Assembly: GCA_012842395.1 (NCBI GenBank)
Contig: DUSX01000002.1
Coordinates: 248,001-312,000 of the forward strand
Origin: Bacillota bacterium
Lineage (GTDB): Bacteria; Bacillota; SHA-98; UBA4971
Direction: 5' to 3'
DNA length: 64,000 nucleotides
Each line of letters starts with the position of its first letter. Position 1 is the stretch's first letter. Made by a program: the position numbers and the translations under genes. Below are positions 25,694 through 34,079 of the stretch, in pieces. The notes beneath the pieces were generated by a model. The model was not told where the DNA came from. It made no database searches and was given only the letters and a program-made list of their open reading frames with translations.

Positions 25694-26722
25694 GTGTTGA
25701 TCCCTTTGACCTGGGATGTCGTCGTGCGGGGACTAGGCGAGATCGGTAGGCTCCTCGGGATCGTTGCCGCAGTCGTAGTTGTCCTCGAGATCGCGGCTTA
25801 CATCGTCCTTCACAAGCTTCTGAAGTGTAAGTACTCGTTGCCGCTCATGCTGCTGCTCCCCGCGCTGGTCGGGGTGATGGCGCTGATCGTGTATCCATTT
25901 GGGTTCAACATCTACCTTGCCTTCAGCAACATGAACATGTTCCGGTTCAAGGATTTCTCTGTGGGCCTCTCGTACGGTATCAGCAACTTCCTGGACGTCT
26001 TCAGGTCGCCTGTGCTTCAGAAAGTCACCTTTTTCCAGCTCCTTGGGCGGACGATCCTTTGGACGGTCGTCAACGTGGTGTGTCATGTGCTGGGCGGCCT
26101 GGGCCTCGCGCTTCTCCTCAACAGACCCATGAGGGGAAAGGGCGTTTACAGGACACTCCTAGTTGTGCCGTGGGCGCTTCCGCAGGTTATCTCGGCGCTC
26201 GCATGGCGTGGCGAATTCCACTACCAATACGGTTTCGTCAACCTCTTGCTGGAGAGGCTGGGCGTTCAACCGGTGCCGTGGCTGAGCGACCCGAAGTGGG
26301 CTTTTGTGGCTGTCGTGCTTGTCAACGTGTGGCTTGGGATCCCGTTCATGATGGTGGTGCTGCTGGGCGGGCTGCAGAGCATCTCTCAGGATTATTACGA
26401 CGCAGCCCAGATCGACGGGGCGTCAGGATGGCAGCAGTTCCGGTCCATCACGATGCCTCTCTTGAAGCCGGTCCTGACGCCCGCCGTGATCCTCGGGGTG
26501 GTGTGGACCTTCAACAATTTCAACGTCATTTACCTTGTGACGAAGGGCGGTCCAATGGAGGGCACCGACCTCCTTGTGACATCCATGTTCAAGGCGGTGT
26601 TCGAGTTCTATCGTTACGGGTTCGGAGCCGCATACGCTATGGTCATCTTCGTGTTCCTGTTCATATTCTCCGCCGTGTACCTGCGTCTTAGCGGTGGCTT
26701 CAAGGGGGCCTGGGAGTCGTGA
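25694..26722 (+). CDS. Sugar ABC transporter permease, MalF-like
   Basis: This inner-membrane permease of about 340 residues has six to seven hydrophobic helices and the EAA loop YYDAAQIDGASGWQQFRSITMPLLKP (about 235-260) that docks on the ATPase. The N-terminal part has an extra helix before the core (VVRGLGEIGRLLGIVAAVVVVLEIAAYIVL). The frame opens at 25646, inside the repeat. AAGGTGG at 25682-25688 instead supports GTG 25694 or TTG 25697. It overlaps the next permease by 4 bases (GTGA), so the two are translated together. With its partner it forms the membrane channel for the sugar bound by the 24128 product. Confidence 0.88.
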   Translation: MLIPLTWDVVVRGLGEIGRLLGIVAAVVVVLEIAAYIVLHKLLKCKYSLPLMLLLPALVGVMALIVYPFGFNIYLAFSNMNMFRFKDFSVGLSYGISNFLDVFRSPVLQKVTFFQLLGRTILWTVVNVVCHVLGGLGLALLLNRPMRGKGVYRTLLVVPWALPQVISALAWRGEFHYQYGFVNLLLERLGVQPVPWLSDPKWAFVAVVLVNVWLGIPFMMVVLLGGLQSISQDYYDAAQIDGASGWQQFRSITMPLLKPVLTPAVILGVVWTFNNFNVIYLVTKGGPMEGTDLLVTSMFKAVFEFYRYGFGAAYAMVIFVFLFIFSAVYLRLSGGFKGAWES

Positions 26723-27588
26723 AACTAGTGGCGAGGCGAAGCTTCTTCAGGAGGGCGAGGGGCGACAGCCCGGCAAAGAGGATAGCGATTCACGCCGTGC
26801 TTATACTTGCCAGCATCATTTCGATCTACCCGTTCCTTCGCGTCATCAGCATATCTTTGCGCCCGAGCAACCAGTTGCTCTCGACGAGCCTCGCGATCAT
26901 ACCGCCCGGTGCAAGCCTTGAGAACTACCGTGCGCTCATCTTCGAGAGAGACTTCACGATATGGGTTTGGAACAGCCTAATAGTGAGCGCGGCATCGGTT
27001 CTCGTGGGGCTCATGCTTGCTGCGACGGCCGCGTACGCGTTTTCGCGCTGGCAGTTTCCTGGCCGAAGGCAAGGGCTGCTCTTTCTCCTGACCACTCAGA
27101 TGATCCCCGCAGGGATGCTGCTTCTTCCGATATGCATCATGGTGGTGAGACTGAAGCTTTTCAACACGTACACCGGCATGGCTATCGCCTACTCGGTGGG
27201 GTCAGTCCCGTTTTCCATTTGGATCCTCAAAGGATACTATGATACAATACCACGAGAGCTTGAGGAAGCGGCCCTTGTGGATGGGGCTAGCCCGCTCGGC
27301 GCGTTCTGGCGGGTCGTGATACCTCTTTCCACGCCGGCGCTGGCTATTGCCGGCCTCTTCAGCTTCATGACAGCCTGGAACGACTATATGATGGCCCGGG
27401 TGATGCTGCAGAAGCCGGACATGTTTACGTGGCCGGTGGGCTTCCAGAAGTTGATGGACCAATTCCAGACCGCATGGGGCCAGTTCGCCGCCGCTTCTGT
27501 GCTCGTGGCCATTCCAGCACTCGCGTTGTTCCTGTACTCCTCGAAGTGGCTGGTGTCTGGTATGACCCTTGGTGGGGTCAAGGGATAG
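26719..27588 (+). CDS. Sugar ABC transporter permease, MalG-like
   Basis: This 289-residue permease has the CUT1-family pattern: an N-terminal helix (AVLILASIISIYPFLRVISISL), FTIWVWNSLIVSAASVLVGLMLAATAAYAFSRW, and the EAA loop ELEEAALVDGASPLGAFWRVVIPLSTPALA (about 190-220). It forms the heterodimeric channel with the upstream permease, whose stop it overlaps by 4 bases. The C-terminus ends in GMTLGGVKG, the usual MalG-type ending. Confidence 0.9.
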   Translation: MKLVARRSFFRRARGDSPAKRIAIHAVLILASIISIYPFLRVISISLRPSNQLLSTSLAIIPPGASLENYRALIFERDFTIWVWNSLIVSAASVLVGLMLAATAAYAFSRWQFPGRRQGLLFLLTTQMIPAGMLLLPICIMVVRLKLFNTYTGMAIAYSVGSVPFSIWILKGYYDTIPRELEEAALVDGASPLGAFWRVVIPLSTPALAIAGLFSFMTAWNDYMMARVMLQKPDMFTWPVGFQKLMDQFQTAWGQFAAASVLVAIPALALFLYSSKWLVSGMTLGGVKG

Positions 27589-27653
27589 GAAGTACGGCTC
27601 AAGGGCGTAAAGAAGGATTGTGGACCGATTTGTTGAATAGTTTTTCGGAGCGT

Positions 27654-27671
27654 CGGAGAACGAATTCTCCG
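27654..27671. promoter_or_regulatory. Small hairpin between permease and ATPase genes
   Basis: CGGAGAA (27654-27660) pairs with TTCTCCG (27665-27671) around a CGAA loop. There is no T run, so it is not a terminator. It may be an mRNA stabilising or processing site in the 248-base gap between the MalG-like gene and the ATPase gene, which holds no other gene. Confidence 0.35.
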
Positions 27672-27836
27672 GCATGTCTCGTGCGGAGGTGGTGTTGGGG
27701 GTCGCGGTAAAGCGGCATGGTTGGCGAAGTCTCTTGTGCTGGCGTTTACGCGTGTGCGGCTTGTTATCTCGAATTACGCTGCCTTGGGAGTGCGCTACGC
27801 ACGGCTCCGCAAGACGGCACAGGGGGTAAGCAACAA

Positions 27837-28937
27837 ATGGCAAGAGTTTATCTGGAGCATGTGACCAAGAAGTTCGGTAATGTCGTCGCGGTGAACGACG
27901 CTACGCTCGAGATCAAGGACAAGGAGTTTCTGATCCTGGTCGGCCCGTCCGGGTGCGGCAAGTCTACCACGCTCCGGATGGTAGCAGGCCTTGAGGAGGT
28001 CACCGAGGGGAACATCTATATCGGCGACACGATCGTGAACGACATCCCGCCGAAGGACCGAGACATCGCGATGGTCTTCCAGAACTACGCCTTGTATCCT
28101 CACATGGATGTATACAACAACATGGCCTTCGGCCTCAAGCTCCGCAAGTTCCCGCGCGCTGAGATCGACAAGCGGGTCAAAGAGGCCGCGGCGATCCTCG
28201 GCATCGAGAACTTATTGAAGAGAAAGCCGAAGGAGCTTTCGGGAGGCCAGAGGCAAAGGGTGGCGCTGGGAAGGGCGATCGTGCGCGAGCCCAAGGTGTT
28301 CCTCATGGACGAGCCTCTCTCAAACCTCGATGCGAAGCTCCGCGTCCAGATGAGGGCGGAACTCGCGAAGCTTCATAACAGGCTCCAGACGACGATCATC
28401 TACGTTACCCACGACCAGACGGAGGCCATGACCATGGGCGACCGCATAGTCGTCATGAGAGACGGCTTTATCCAGCAGGTGGGCGCGCCTATGGAAATCT
28501 ATGATCATCCCGACAATGTGTTCGTTGCGGGGTTCATCGGAAGCCCTGCGATGAACTTCCTGGACGCTGTCATCCTGAGAGAGGACGGCGAACTGTGGGT
28601 CGATGCCAAGAGCTTCAAGGTGAAGCTGCCACCGACGAGGTTTGAGACGGTCGGGGAGTATATCGGCAAAGAGGTCATTTTCGGAATCAGACCCGAGGAT
28701 ATCGACGACAGGGACTTCGTCCCCGATGCGCCGGCTGACCGGATAGTGACGGCCGATATCGATGTGACCGAGCCGATGGGCTCCGAGGTATACCTCTACG
28801 CAACCGTCGGACCCCACTCGTTCATAGCCAGGGTGGATGCGCGCACGACGGCAAGAGACGGGTCGTCCCACCAGCTTGTGTTCAATACCGACAAGGCCCA
28901 CTTATTTGATAAGACTACGCAAAAGGCCATCAGGTAA
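27837..28937 (+). CDS. msmK: Sugar ABC transporter ATP-binding protein, MalK/MsmK/UgpC type
   Basis: This 366-residue ATPase has Walker A GPSGCGKST (about 36-44), Q-loop VFQNYALYPHMDVYNN, signature LSGGQRQRVALGRAIV, Walker B VFLMDEPLSNLDAKLR and the switch histidine in IIYVTHDQTEAM. A C-terminal TOBE/OB region (about 240-366) follows, as in MalK and MsmK. The frame is open from 27717, but AGGGGG before ATG 27837 and the family start MARVYLEHVTKKFG fix the start. Such ATPases often energise several sugar transporters. The second sugar transporter in this window (34080-37480) has no ATPase, so sharing is likely. Confidence 0.95.
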   Translation: MARVYLEHVTKKFGNVVAVNDATLEIKDKEFLILVGPSGCGKSTTLRMVAGLEEVTEGNIYIGDTIVNDIPPKDRDIAMVFQNYALYPHMDVYNNMAFGLKLRKFPRAEIDKRVKEAAAILGIENLLKRKPKELSGGQRQRVALGRAIVREPKVFLMDEPLSNLDAKLRVQMRAELAKLHNRLQTTIIYVTHDQTEAMTMGDRIVVMRDGFIQQVGAPMEIYDHPDNVFVAGFIGSPAMNFLDAVILREDGELWVDAKSFKVKLPPTRFETVGEYIGKEVIFGIRPEDIDDRDFVPDAPADRIVTADIDVTEPMGSEVYLYATVGPHSFIARVDARTTARDGSSHQLVFNTDKAHLFDKTTQKAIR

Positions 28938-28987
28938 CCTGGCGCAGCCTCGCGCCCAGCGTTCCCATGGCGAGAGCGATTGTGCCT

Positions 28988-29027
28988 GGGGATAGTTGGG
29001 GAGAATATCTCCAGCTATCCCCTTTTT
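28988..29027 (+). terminator. Intrinsic terminator between ATPase and isomerase genes
   Basis: GGGGATAGTTGGGG pairs with CCAGCTATCCCC (ending at 29022), with wobble pairs near the loop, and TTTTT follows. It would partly separate the transporter genes from the isomerase and glucokinase genes. It also argues that the isomerase start lies after it, at 29065. Confidence 0.85.
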
Positions 29028-29064
29028 CATGGTGGATGTGGTTTCGGTCAAGGAGGGCAATGAG

Positions 29065-30177
29065 GTGGCTGCCGACGTAAGAGATTCTGAACATGGCGAT
29101 GGCGATATTGAAGGCAGGGCCGTTCTCGATAGCGTGGAACGAATGACTCGGCTGGACCCAGGCGGGATGCTGAAGACAGTGAGCGACCTTCCCCAGCAGA
29201 TCCGGGATGCGCAGAACATCGCACGGCACGTGGAACTCCCGGAGGATTTCTCCGGGGCGCGCTCTATTGTCGCGGCGGGGCTCGGTGGATCCGCCATCGG
29301 CGGAGACGTTGTTCGCGAACTGGTCGCTGGCGAGCTCAAGGTGCCGATGTTCGTCGTGCGGGACTACGATCTCCCCGCGTTCGTGGACAAGGACACCTTG
29401 GTATTCGTGTCGAGTTACTCTGGAAACACGGAGGAGACGCTGAGCGCATACGGCATCGCGCGTGAGCGGGGTGCCCGGATACTGTGCATCACGAGTGGAG
29501 GGCGTCTTGCGGAGCTTGGGGCGCGCGATGGAGTGCCCGTGGTCACCATCCCACCGGGGCTCCCGCCTCGAACAGCGCTAGGGTACATGTTCGTTCCCAT
29601 GCTGGTCGCTCTCGCACGGCTCGGGTATGTGAAAGAGGCTGGCGAGGGGTTTGACGAGGCGGAGCTTATTCTCCGTGACCTTGCGCTCGTGTTGGGTCCA
29701 GAGTCGCCTACTTCGGTCAACCAGGCGAAGCGGCTCGCGCTTGCGATGTACGGCAAGATCCCGCTTATCTACGGAGCGTCCGGGATCACTGCCGCAGCGG
29801 CGCTGAGGTGGAAGACCCAGATCAACGAGAACAGCAAAACGCACGCTTTCTGGAACGCATTCCCCGAGCTAAACCACAACGAGACCGTTGGGTGGGGGGC
29901 GAGGAAAGACATCGCGGGTGCTCTGCGGGTCGTGCTCCTCAGAGACAAGGGAGATCACCCCAGAGTGCAGCGAAGGATGGAGATAACCTCAACTCTGATG
30001 AGTAACGCAGCTGGCATAGACGAGGTTTACAGCCTCGGAAGGTCGAAGATAGCCAGGCTGCTGTCTCTGGTGTACGTCGGTGATTTCGCCAGCATTTACC
30101 TGGCCTTCCTCTATGGTGTAGACCCTAAACCCGTGAAGGTGATAGACTATCTCAAGGGTGAGCTCGCCAAGGGCTGA
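29065..30177 (+). CDS. Bifunctional phosphoglucose/phosphomannose isomerase
   Basis: This 370-residue, two-SIS-domain protein converts glucose 6-phosphate or mannose 6-phosphate to fructose 6-phosphate. The first SIS domain has AAGLGGSAIGGDVVREL (about 70) and FVSSYSGNTEETLSAY (phosphate-binding serines and threonine). ENSKTHAFWNAFPELNHNE (about 245-265) is the signature region of the bifunctional PGI/PMI family first known from archaea. The frame opens before the terminator, but AAGGAGGG (29050-29057) 7 bases before GTG 29065 fixes the start. The first 30 residues are not conserved in the family. With the next gene it channels imported hexose into glycolysis. Confidence 0.9.
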   Translation: MAADVRDSEHGDGDIEGRAVLDSVERMTRLDPGGMLKTVSDLPQQIRDAQNIARHVELPEDFSGARSIVAAGLGGSAIGGDVVRELVAGELKVPMFVVRDYDLPAFVDKDTLVFVSSYSGNTEETLSAYGIARERGARILCITSGGRLAELGARDGVPVVTIPPGLPPRTALGYMFVPMLVALARLGYVKEAGEGFDEAELILRDLALVLGPESPTSVNQAKRLALAMYGKIPLIYGASGITAAAALRWKTQINENSKTHAFWNAFPELNHNETVGWGARKDIAGALRVVLLRDKGDHPRVQRRMEITSTLMSNAAGIDEVYSLGRSKIARLLSLVYVGDFASIYLAFLYGVDPKPVKVIDYLKGELAKG

Positions 30178-30264
30178 CCCCTCCGCCTCCGGGTTGTTCG
30201 TTCGTGAGAGGATGCACGGGCGGAAGGCTCGAGAGCCCGTGGAGAGGAGATGTGGGGGTAAGAG

Positions 30265-31272
30265 ATGGCTGAACCTCTCGTCGTTGGGGTGGATTTGGGG
30301 GGCACGAAGGTTGCGACGGCGGTCGCCCGGCTGGACGCCACCATCGTTTCGCGGGTGACCAGACCGACCTTGCCCGAGCGCGGCGTGGATGCCGTCGTGG
30401 CAACCATAACGGATTCGGTGCGCGAGGCCGTCAAAGAAGCCGGCCTGACGCTTGACCGTGTGGCGGGGGTCGGGGTGGGAAGTCCGGGCCCGCTCAATCC
30501 CGAGAGCGGTGTCGTGACGTTCGCACCCAACCTGAAGTGGCACGATGTGCCGCTTGCGGCGTTGATGAGAGAGGCGCTCGGAGTGCCCGTGTATCTCGAG
30601 AACGACGCAAACCTCGCCGCACTCGGCGAAGCCCGTTACGGTGCGGGTCGCGGCTCCAAGAACATGATCTACATCACGGTCAGCACGGGCATCGGTGGTG
30701 GGCTCATTCTGGGCGGACAGATCTACAACGGCTCCTCGTTCGTGGCGGGTGAGGTCGGGCACATGACCATCACGGACGAGGACGGCAGCCCGCAGTGCGG
30801 GTGTGGAAACTACGGGTGCCTTGAAGCCTTGGCGTCAGGTCCTGCCATCGCGCGGATGGCCCGTGAGCTCATACGTCATGGCGAGGAGACGATGATACTC
30901 GACCTTGTCCATGGGGATATCGAGCTCGTAACCTCAGAGGTTGTTGGCAGGGCCGCGCTGGCCGGCGACGCAGCAGCCATCGCAATCCTCGGCAAGGCAG
31001 CGGACTACCTCGGGATAGGGATTGCGAACCTCGTGAACATCCTCAATCCCGACACCGTGGTGATAGGGGGAGGGGTCTCCAAGGTAGGGGAGATACTCCT
31101 CAAGCCGGTTCGCAAGGTAGTGGCCGAGCGCGCGCTCAGGTCGGCGTTCGAGGCGGTGAGGATAGTCCAGGCAGAGCTCGGTCAAGACGCTGGGGTGGTC
31201 GGCGCCGCATGTCTCGTCTTGTCAAAGCTGGGGATGCCCGGCCTCGGAAATGCGGGCTGTTCGCTAAGCTAG
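30265..31272 (+). CDS. glcK: ROK-family glucokinase
   Basis: The N-terminal ATP loop is VGVDLGGTKVATAV. The catalytic aspartate is in LENDANLAALGEARYG (about 105-120), followed by ITVSTGIGGGLILGG and GEVGHMTI. The ROK zinc motif is complete: the histidine in GEVGHM and the cysteines of CGCGNYGCLEALASG (about 175-190). This combination marks bacterial ROK glucokinases, which phosphorylate glucose with ATP. The 335-residue length is normal plus a short tail. A GGAGAG-type ribosome site lies upstream. Together with the isomerase it follows the sugar transporter, so a glucose-containing sugar is the likely substrate. Confidence 0.92.
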   Translation: MAEPLVVGVDLGGTKVATAVARLDATIVSRVTRPTLPERGVDAVVATITDSVREAVKEAGLTLDRVAGVGVGSPGPLNPESGVVTFAPNLKWHDVPLAALMREALGVPVYLENDANLAALGEARYGAGRGSKNMIYITVSTGIGGGLILGGQIYNGSSFVAGEVGHMTITDEDGSPQCGCGNYGCLEALASGPAIARMARELIRHGEETMILDLVHGDIELVTSEVVGRAALAGDAAAIAILGKAADYLGIGIANLVNILNPDTVVIGGGVSKVGEILLKPVRKVVAERALRSAFEAVRIVQAELGQDAGVVGAACLVLSKLGMPGLGNAGCSLS

Positions 31273-31407
31273 CCTGGATGCCTCTCACAGAGGCCTGCGG
31301 GCGCCATGTGCCGGGCTCATTTCCCACCTTGGAAGTCCGCATTACGCGATGCATGCCCGAATATGTTCATTAAGGGCGAGCGCCACTCTCGAGCGGAGAT
31401 GGGGGGC

Positions 31408-32337
31408 ATGTGTGCGATGCGGCGTGTGTTTCTGGCTGTGGCGGCACTTGTCGTGACGGCGCTTGTAGGTGCGGGGCTGGGCGGCTTCGTCGGTCGCGCG
31501 GCGTTGGCCGAGCCGCTCGTCGTCCTCGAAATGGACGATCCCGTCGGCGACGATTACGGGCCGGGCACGTACGTGTATCCCACGCACAAGGCTTTCGTGC
31601 CGGGTCTCTTCGATCTCACCCATTTCAAAGTGAGTCATGATGCGGAGTACGTCTATTTCGACGCCACGTTTCGAGAGGTCACGAACCCGTGGAATGCGCC
31701 GGAGGGGTTCAGCCACCAACTCATCAACATATACATCGACACGACGCCCGGGGCTGGGCGAACGGACACCATTCGGAAAGGCGCACTTGTCGCCTTCGAA
31801 AGGAAGCATGCCTGGGACCTCGTTATCAAAGCCCTCGGTTGGGGCGGGTGCAGGGTCTTTACGGCGCAGGATACCGCGGAGGCCAGGGGGATATCCGAGG
31901 GGCTCTCCGCGAGCGTGCTGCCGGACGGCAAGACCGTCAGGGTCGCGGTGCCGAAAGCGATCATTGGCGAGCCGGGAAAGGGCTGGGGATATTACGTGCT
32001 CGTTGGTTCGCAGGACGCGTTCGGCGACGACGACTTCCGCCCGGTGATGGAGGAAGCTGGCTCCTGGACGTTCGGTGGCGGGACCGACCTCGACATAGAT
32101 CCTAACGTCATCGACATGCTTGCCCCGGCAAGAGGACGGGGTTCGCAGGAGCGGCTTCTCGGGTCGTATGATGTGCAGAAGGGAACGCTTGCAGTGCTCA
32201 CTCCCGTCGTTGCCGGTGCCGCGGGCGGCTCGCGGGTATTTCCCGCGGTTGTCGTAGTAGGCGTCGCCGTCGTGGCCGCTGGACTGGCGGCTTGGTACGT
32301 CAGGCGCCGGAGGCCGACATCGCCGCCGCGAGCGTAA
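31408..32337 (+). CDS. Secreted, C-terminally anchored protein with Glucodextranase_C (DOMON-like) domain
   Basis: A signal peptide (MRRVFLAVAALVVTALVGAGLGGF..ALAEP) is followed by a beta-rich domain beginning MDDPVGDDYGPGTYVYPTHKAF and continuing FDLTHFKVSHDAEYVYFDATF, INIYIDTTPGAG and FGDDDFRPVMEEAGSWTFGGG. This matches the C-terminal domain of glucodextranase and amylopullulanases (a sugar- or surface-binding module). No catalytic domain is present. A C-terminal hydrophobic helix (VFPAVVVVGVAVVAAGLAAWYV) with RRRR behind it should anchor it in a membrane. The start is ATG 31408 or ATG 31417; a GGAG site fits 31408. It may gather or sense glucans at the cell surface beside the glucose operon. 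Confidence 0.7.
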   Translation: MCAMRRVFLAVAALVVTALVGAGLGGFVGRAALAEPLVVLEMDDPVGDDYGPGTYVYPTHKAFVPGLFDLTHFKVSHDAEYVYFDATFREVTNPWNAPEGFSHQLINIYIDTTPGAGRTDTIRKGALVAFERKHAWDLVIKALGWGGCRVFTAQDTAEARGISEGLSASVLPDGKTVRVAVPKAIIGEPGKGWGYYVLVGSQDAFGDDDFRPVMEEAGSWTFGGGTDLDIDPNVIDMLAPARGRGSQERLLGSYDVQKGTLAVLTPVVAGAAGGSRVFPAVVVVGVAVVAAGLAAWYVRRRRPTSPPRA

Positions 32338-32369
32338 GCAGAACTCTTTGCCGGTGTCGGAGGGTCACA

Positions 32370-32864
32370 ATGGGCACAAGGGAACTCGTCTTTGGAGCAT
32401 TACTCGTAGCACTGGCGCTCGTTATCCCGTTGGCATTCGGTGGTTTTCTGGGCGTCGTTGTGCCGCCGTTTTCAGCGACGCTAGCGTCCCACGTGCCGGT
32501 CATGATCTCCATGCTCCTGGGCCCTTGGACGGCCGTGTTAGTGGGCTTGGGCTCCGCCTTGGGTTTTCTCGTCAAGCTGGGGCCTGTGATCGCCGCCAGG
32601 GCCGCCATGCACGCGGTATTTGCCGGGGCCGGGGCGGTCCTCGTGAAGAGGGGCCTGCCGTTTTGGAAGGCGCTCGCGTGGACGCTCCCGGTCCACGCAT
32701 TCACGGAGGCCCTCATAGTATTGCCCTTTGGATTTACGCTGGAGAGGGCCGGAATCGTGGTCGGCCTCGGCACCGCTCTTCATCATCTCGTCGACGCCGT
32801 GATAGCTCTTGCAGTTGTGAGAGCCGTGGGGCTAGCGCAGCGGTCTCTCGGTAAGACAAGCTAA
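32370..32864 (+). CDS. ECF transporter S-component-like membrane protein
   Basis: This 164-residue, very hydrophobic protein has about five helices (LVFGALLVALALVIPLAFGG, VPVMISMLLGPWTAVLVGLGSALGFLV, AAMHAVFAGAGAVLV, VHAFTEALIVLPFGF and a C-terminal helix). The pattern, with an inward GPWTAVLVGLGSAL loop and a conserved MHAVFAG stretch, fits substrate-binding S-components of ECF vitamin transporters. The ligand cannot be told. The energising EcfA, EcfA' and EcfT are not in the window, as usual for group II systems. GGAGGGT (32359-32365) fixes ATG 32370. A terminator follows. Confidence 0.65.
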   Translation: MGTRELVFGALLVALALVIPLAFGGFLGVVVPPFSATLASHVPVMISMLLGPWTAVLVGLGSALGFLVKLGPVIAARAAMHAVFAGAGAVLVKRGLPFWKALAWTLPVHAFTEALIVLPFGFTLERAGIVVGLGTALHHLVDAVIALAVVRAVGLAQRSLGKTS

Positions 32865-32892
32865 CGCCGAAAAAGCAGGGGTTTGCCGGAGG

Positions 32893-32924
32893 CACCAGGT
32901 CTCGTACGACCTGGTGTTTCTGTT
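32893..32924 (+). terminator. Rho-independent terminator after the S-component gene
   Basis: A perfect nine-base-pair stem, CACCAGGTC (32893-32901) with GACCTGGTG (32908-32916), has a six-base loop and is followed by TTTCTGTT. It separates the glucose region from the GntR regulon. Confidence 0.85.
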
Positions 32925-32947
32925 GTCTCAAAGGAGGAATTCGCGCA

Positions 32948-32998
32948 GGCATATAGTATATATCATAATGCCAAGTGCATCATTGTTGTTATATCAAC
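32948..32998. promoter_or_regulatory. AT-rich promoter/operator region of the GntR gene
   Basis: Two dyads lie in an AT-rich island within GC-rich DNA. GGCAT...ATGCC spans 32948-32972 with an ATAGTATATAT centre. GTTGTTATATCAAC (32985-32998) is a 14-base dyad with one mismatched pair. HutC-subfamily GntR repressors bind AT-rich dyads of this size. TATAGT (32952) or CATAAT (32964) may be a -10 box, but no convincing -35 is in place. Confidence 0.5.
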
Positions 32999-33072
32999 GC
33001 CCGGCCGTGTGTGCAGCGCGAAAGAAAGGACACGCCTTTTTGCGATGGTATGATGATGAGGAGGTCCGCAGG

Positions 33073-33801
33073 ATGATTCCAAACAGAGGCATTTCGACCC
33101 CCCTGTACCACCAAATCCGCGATTTCCTGCGGGACGAGCTGCAGAACGGTACGTTCAAACCTGGCGAGAAGATTCCCTCGGAGGCAGAGCTGAGCGCGAG
33201 ATACCATGTGAGCCGGATTACCGTCAAGCAGGCGATTCAGAGCCTGGTCCAGGAAGGGCTCCTTTACAGGATCCAGGGCAAGGGCACATTCGTGGCGCGC
33301 CCCAAGGTTGCTCACAGTTTGAATCGCATTACCAGTTTCAGCCAGCAAATGCGCGATCGGGGAATGGAGCCTTCCACGAAGATACTCGAGATAGAGATCG
33401 TCGCGGCAAGAGGACGAGTGCGTGAGGCGCTGGCGGTGTCTGACGGGACCCTCGTTACCAAAGTGCGCCGCCTGCGCCTTGCGGACGGCGAGATCATGGG
33501 AGTGCAGACCGCGTATGTGCCGGTGGATATGTGTCCAGACCTTGCCGATCACTTGGAAGAGAATGTATCGCTGTATGAGTTGCTGAGCGCGAGGTACGGG
33601 CTTGTGCCTGCCCGGGCCATCGAGAACTACACCGCCATCGTGTTGGACTCATACGACGCGAAGCTTCTGGAGGTGGCTGAAGGGTCGCCGGCTCTTTTTG
33701 CGGAGCGTATGACCTATCTTGCTGACAATAGAGCTCTTGAGTACGTCGTTTCCATCCTCCGCGCAGACAGGTACACGCTGAGCGTGGATCTGCAGGGCTA
33801 G
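33073..33801 (+). CDS. GntR-family regulator with UTRA sugar-sensing domain
   Basis: This 242-residue protein has a winged helix domain (STPLYHQIRDFLRDELQNG, PSEAELSARYHVSRITVKQAIQSLVQEGLLYRIQGKGTFV) and a UTRA effector domain (about 80-240: LRLADGEIMGVQTAYVP, then AEGSPALFAERMTYLADNRALEYVVSILRADRY). HutC/YvoA-type members sense amino sugars or sugar phosphates. GAGGAGG (33058-33064) fixes ATG 33073 against an open frame that runs back to 32914. It heads the second sugar cluster and probably controls it and itself. Its stop codon TAG lies in CTAG, which looks like the end of a degenerate dispersed repeat. Confidence 0.9.
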   Translation: MIPNRGISTPLYHQIRDFLRDELQNGTFKPGEKIPSEAELSARYHVSRITVKQAIQSLVQEGLLYRIQGKGTFVARPKVAHSLNRITSFSQQMRDRGMEPSTKILEIEIVAARGRVREALAVSDGTLVTKVRRLRLADGEIMGVQTAYVPVDMCPDLADHLEENVSLYELLSARYGLVPARAIENYTAIVLDSYDAKLLEVAEGSPALFAERMTYLADNRALEYVVSILRADRYTLSVDLQG

Positions 33802-33970
33802 CGTTTGCCATTTCAAGACGGGGCATCGGCGAGAGGGCGATGCCGCGCAAGGAGCCGAGGGCATATCTGCCGACTGCCGGCACGCGGATGATTGCGCCAT
33901 GGTGGGCGAGGCAGGCTCGCGGCCCGGTCGGTCGCAAAGGGGGTGAGGTACGCAGAGCTGAGGAGTTGCT
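33798..33970 (+). repeat. Possible degenerate copy F of the dispersed repeat
   Basis: It begins CTAGCGTTTGCCATTT and ends GAGTTGCTTAG, resembling the ends of the family, and contains short GC-rich inverted segments (GGCATCGGCGAGAGGGCGATGCC near 33822). The interior is too diverged for a firm assignment. Confidence 0.3.
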
Positions 33971-34079
33971 TAGACCGCGGACGCCATGTGGAGATATCCA
34001 GAGGTTCCGACCGGTAAGCCGTTTCGTGACTCGGCCAAGGGAAACACACCTAGTATGGTGAAGGAGGCTGCGGTGAACC

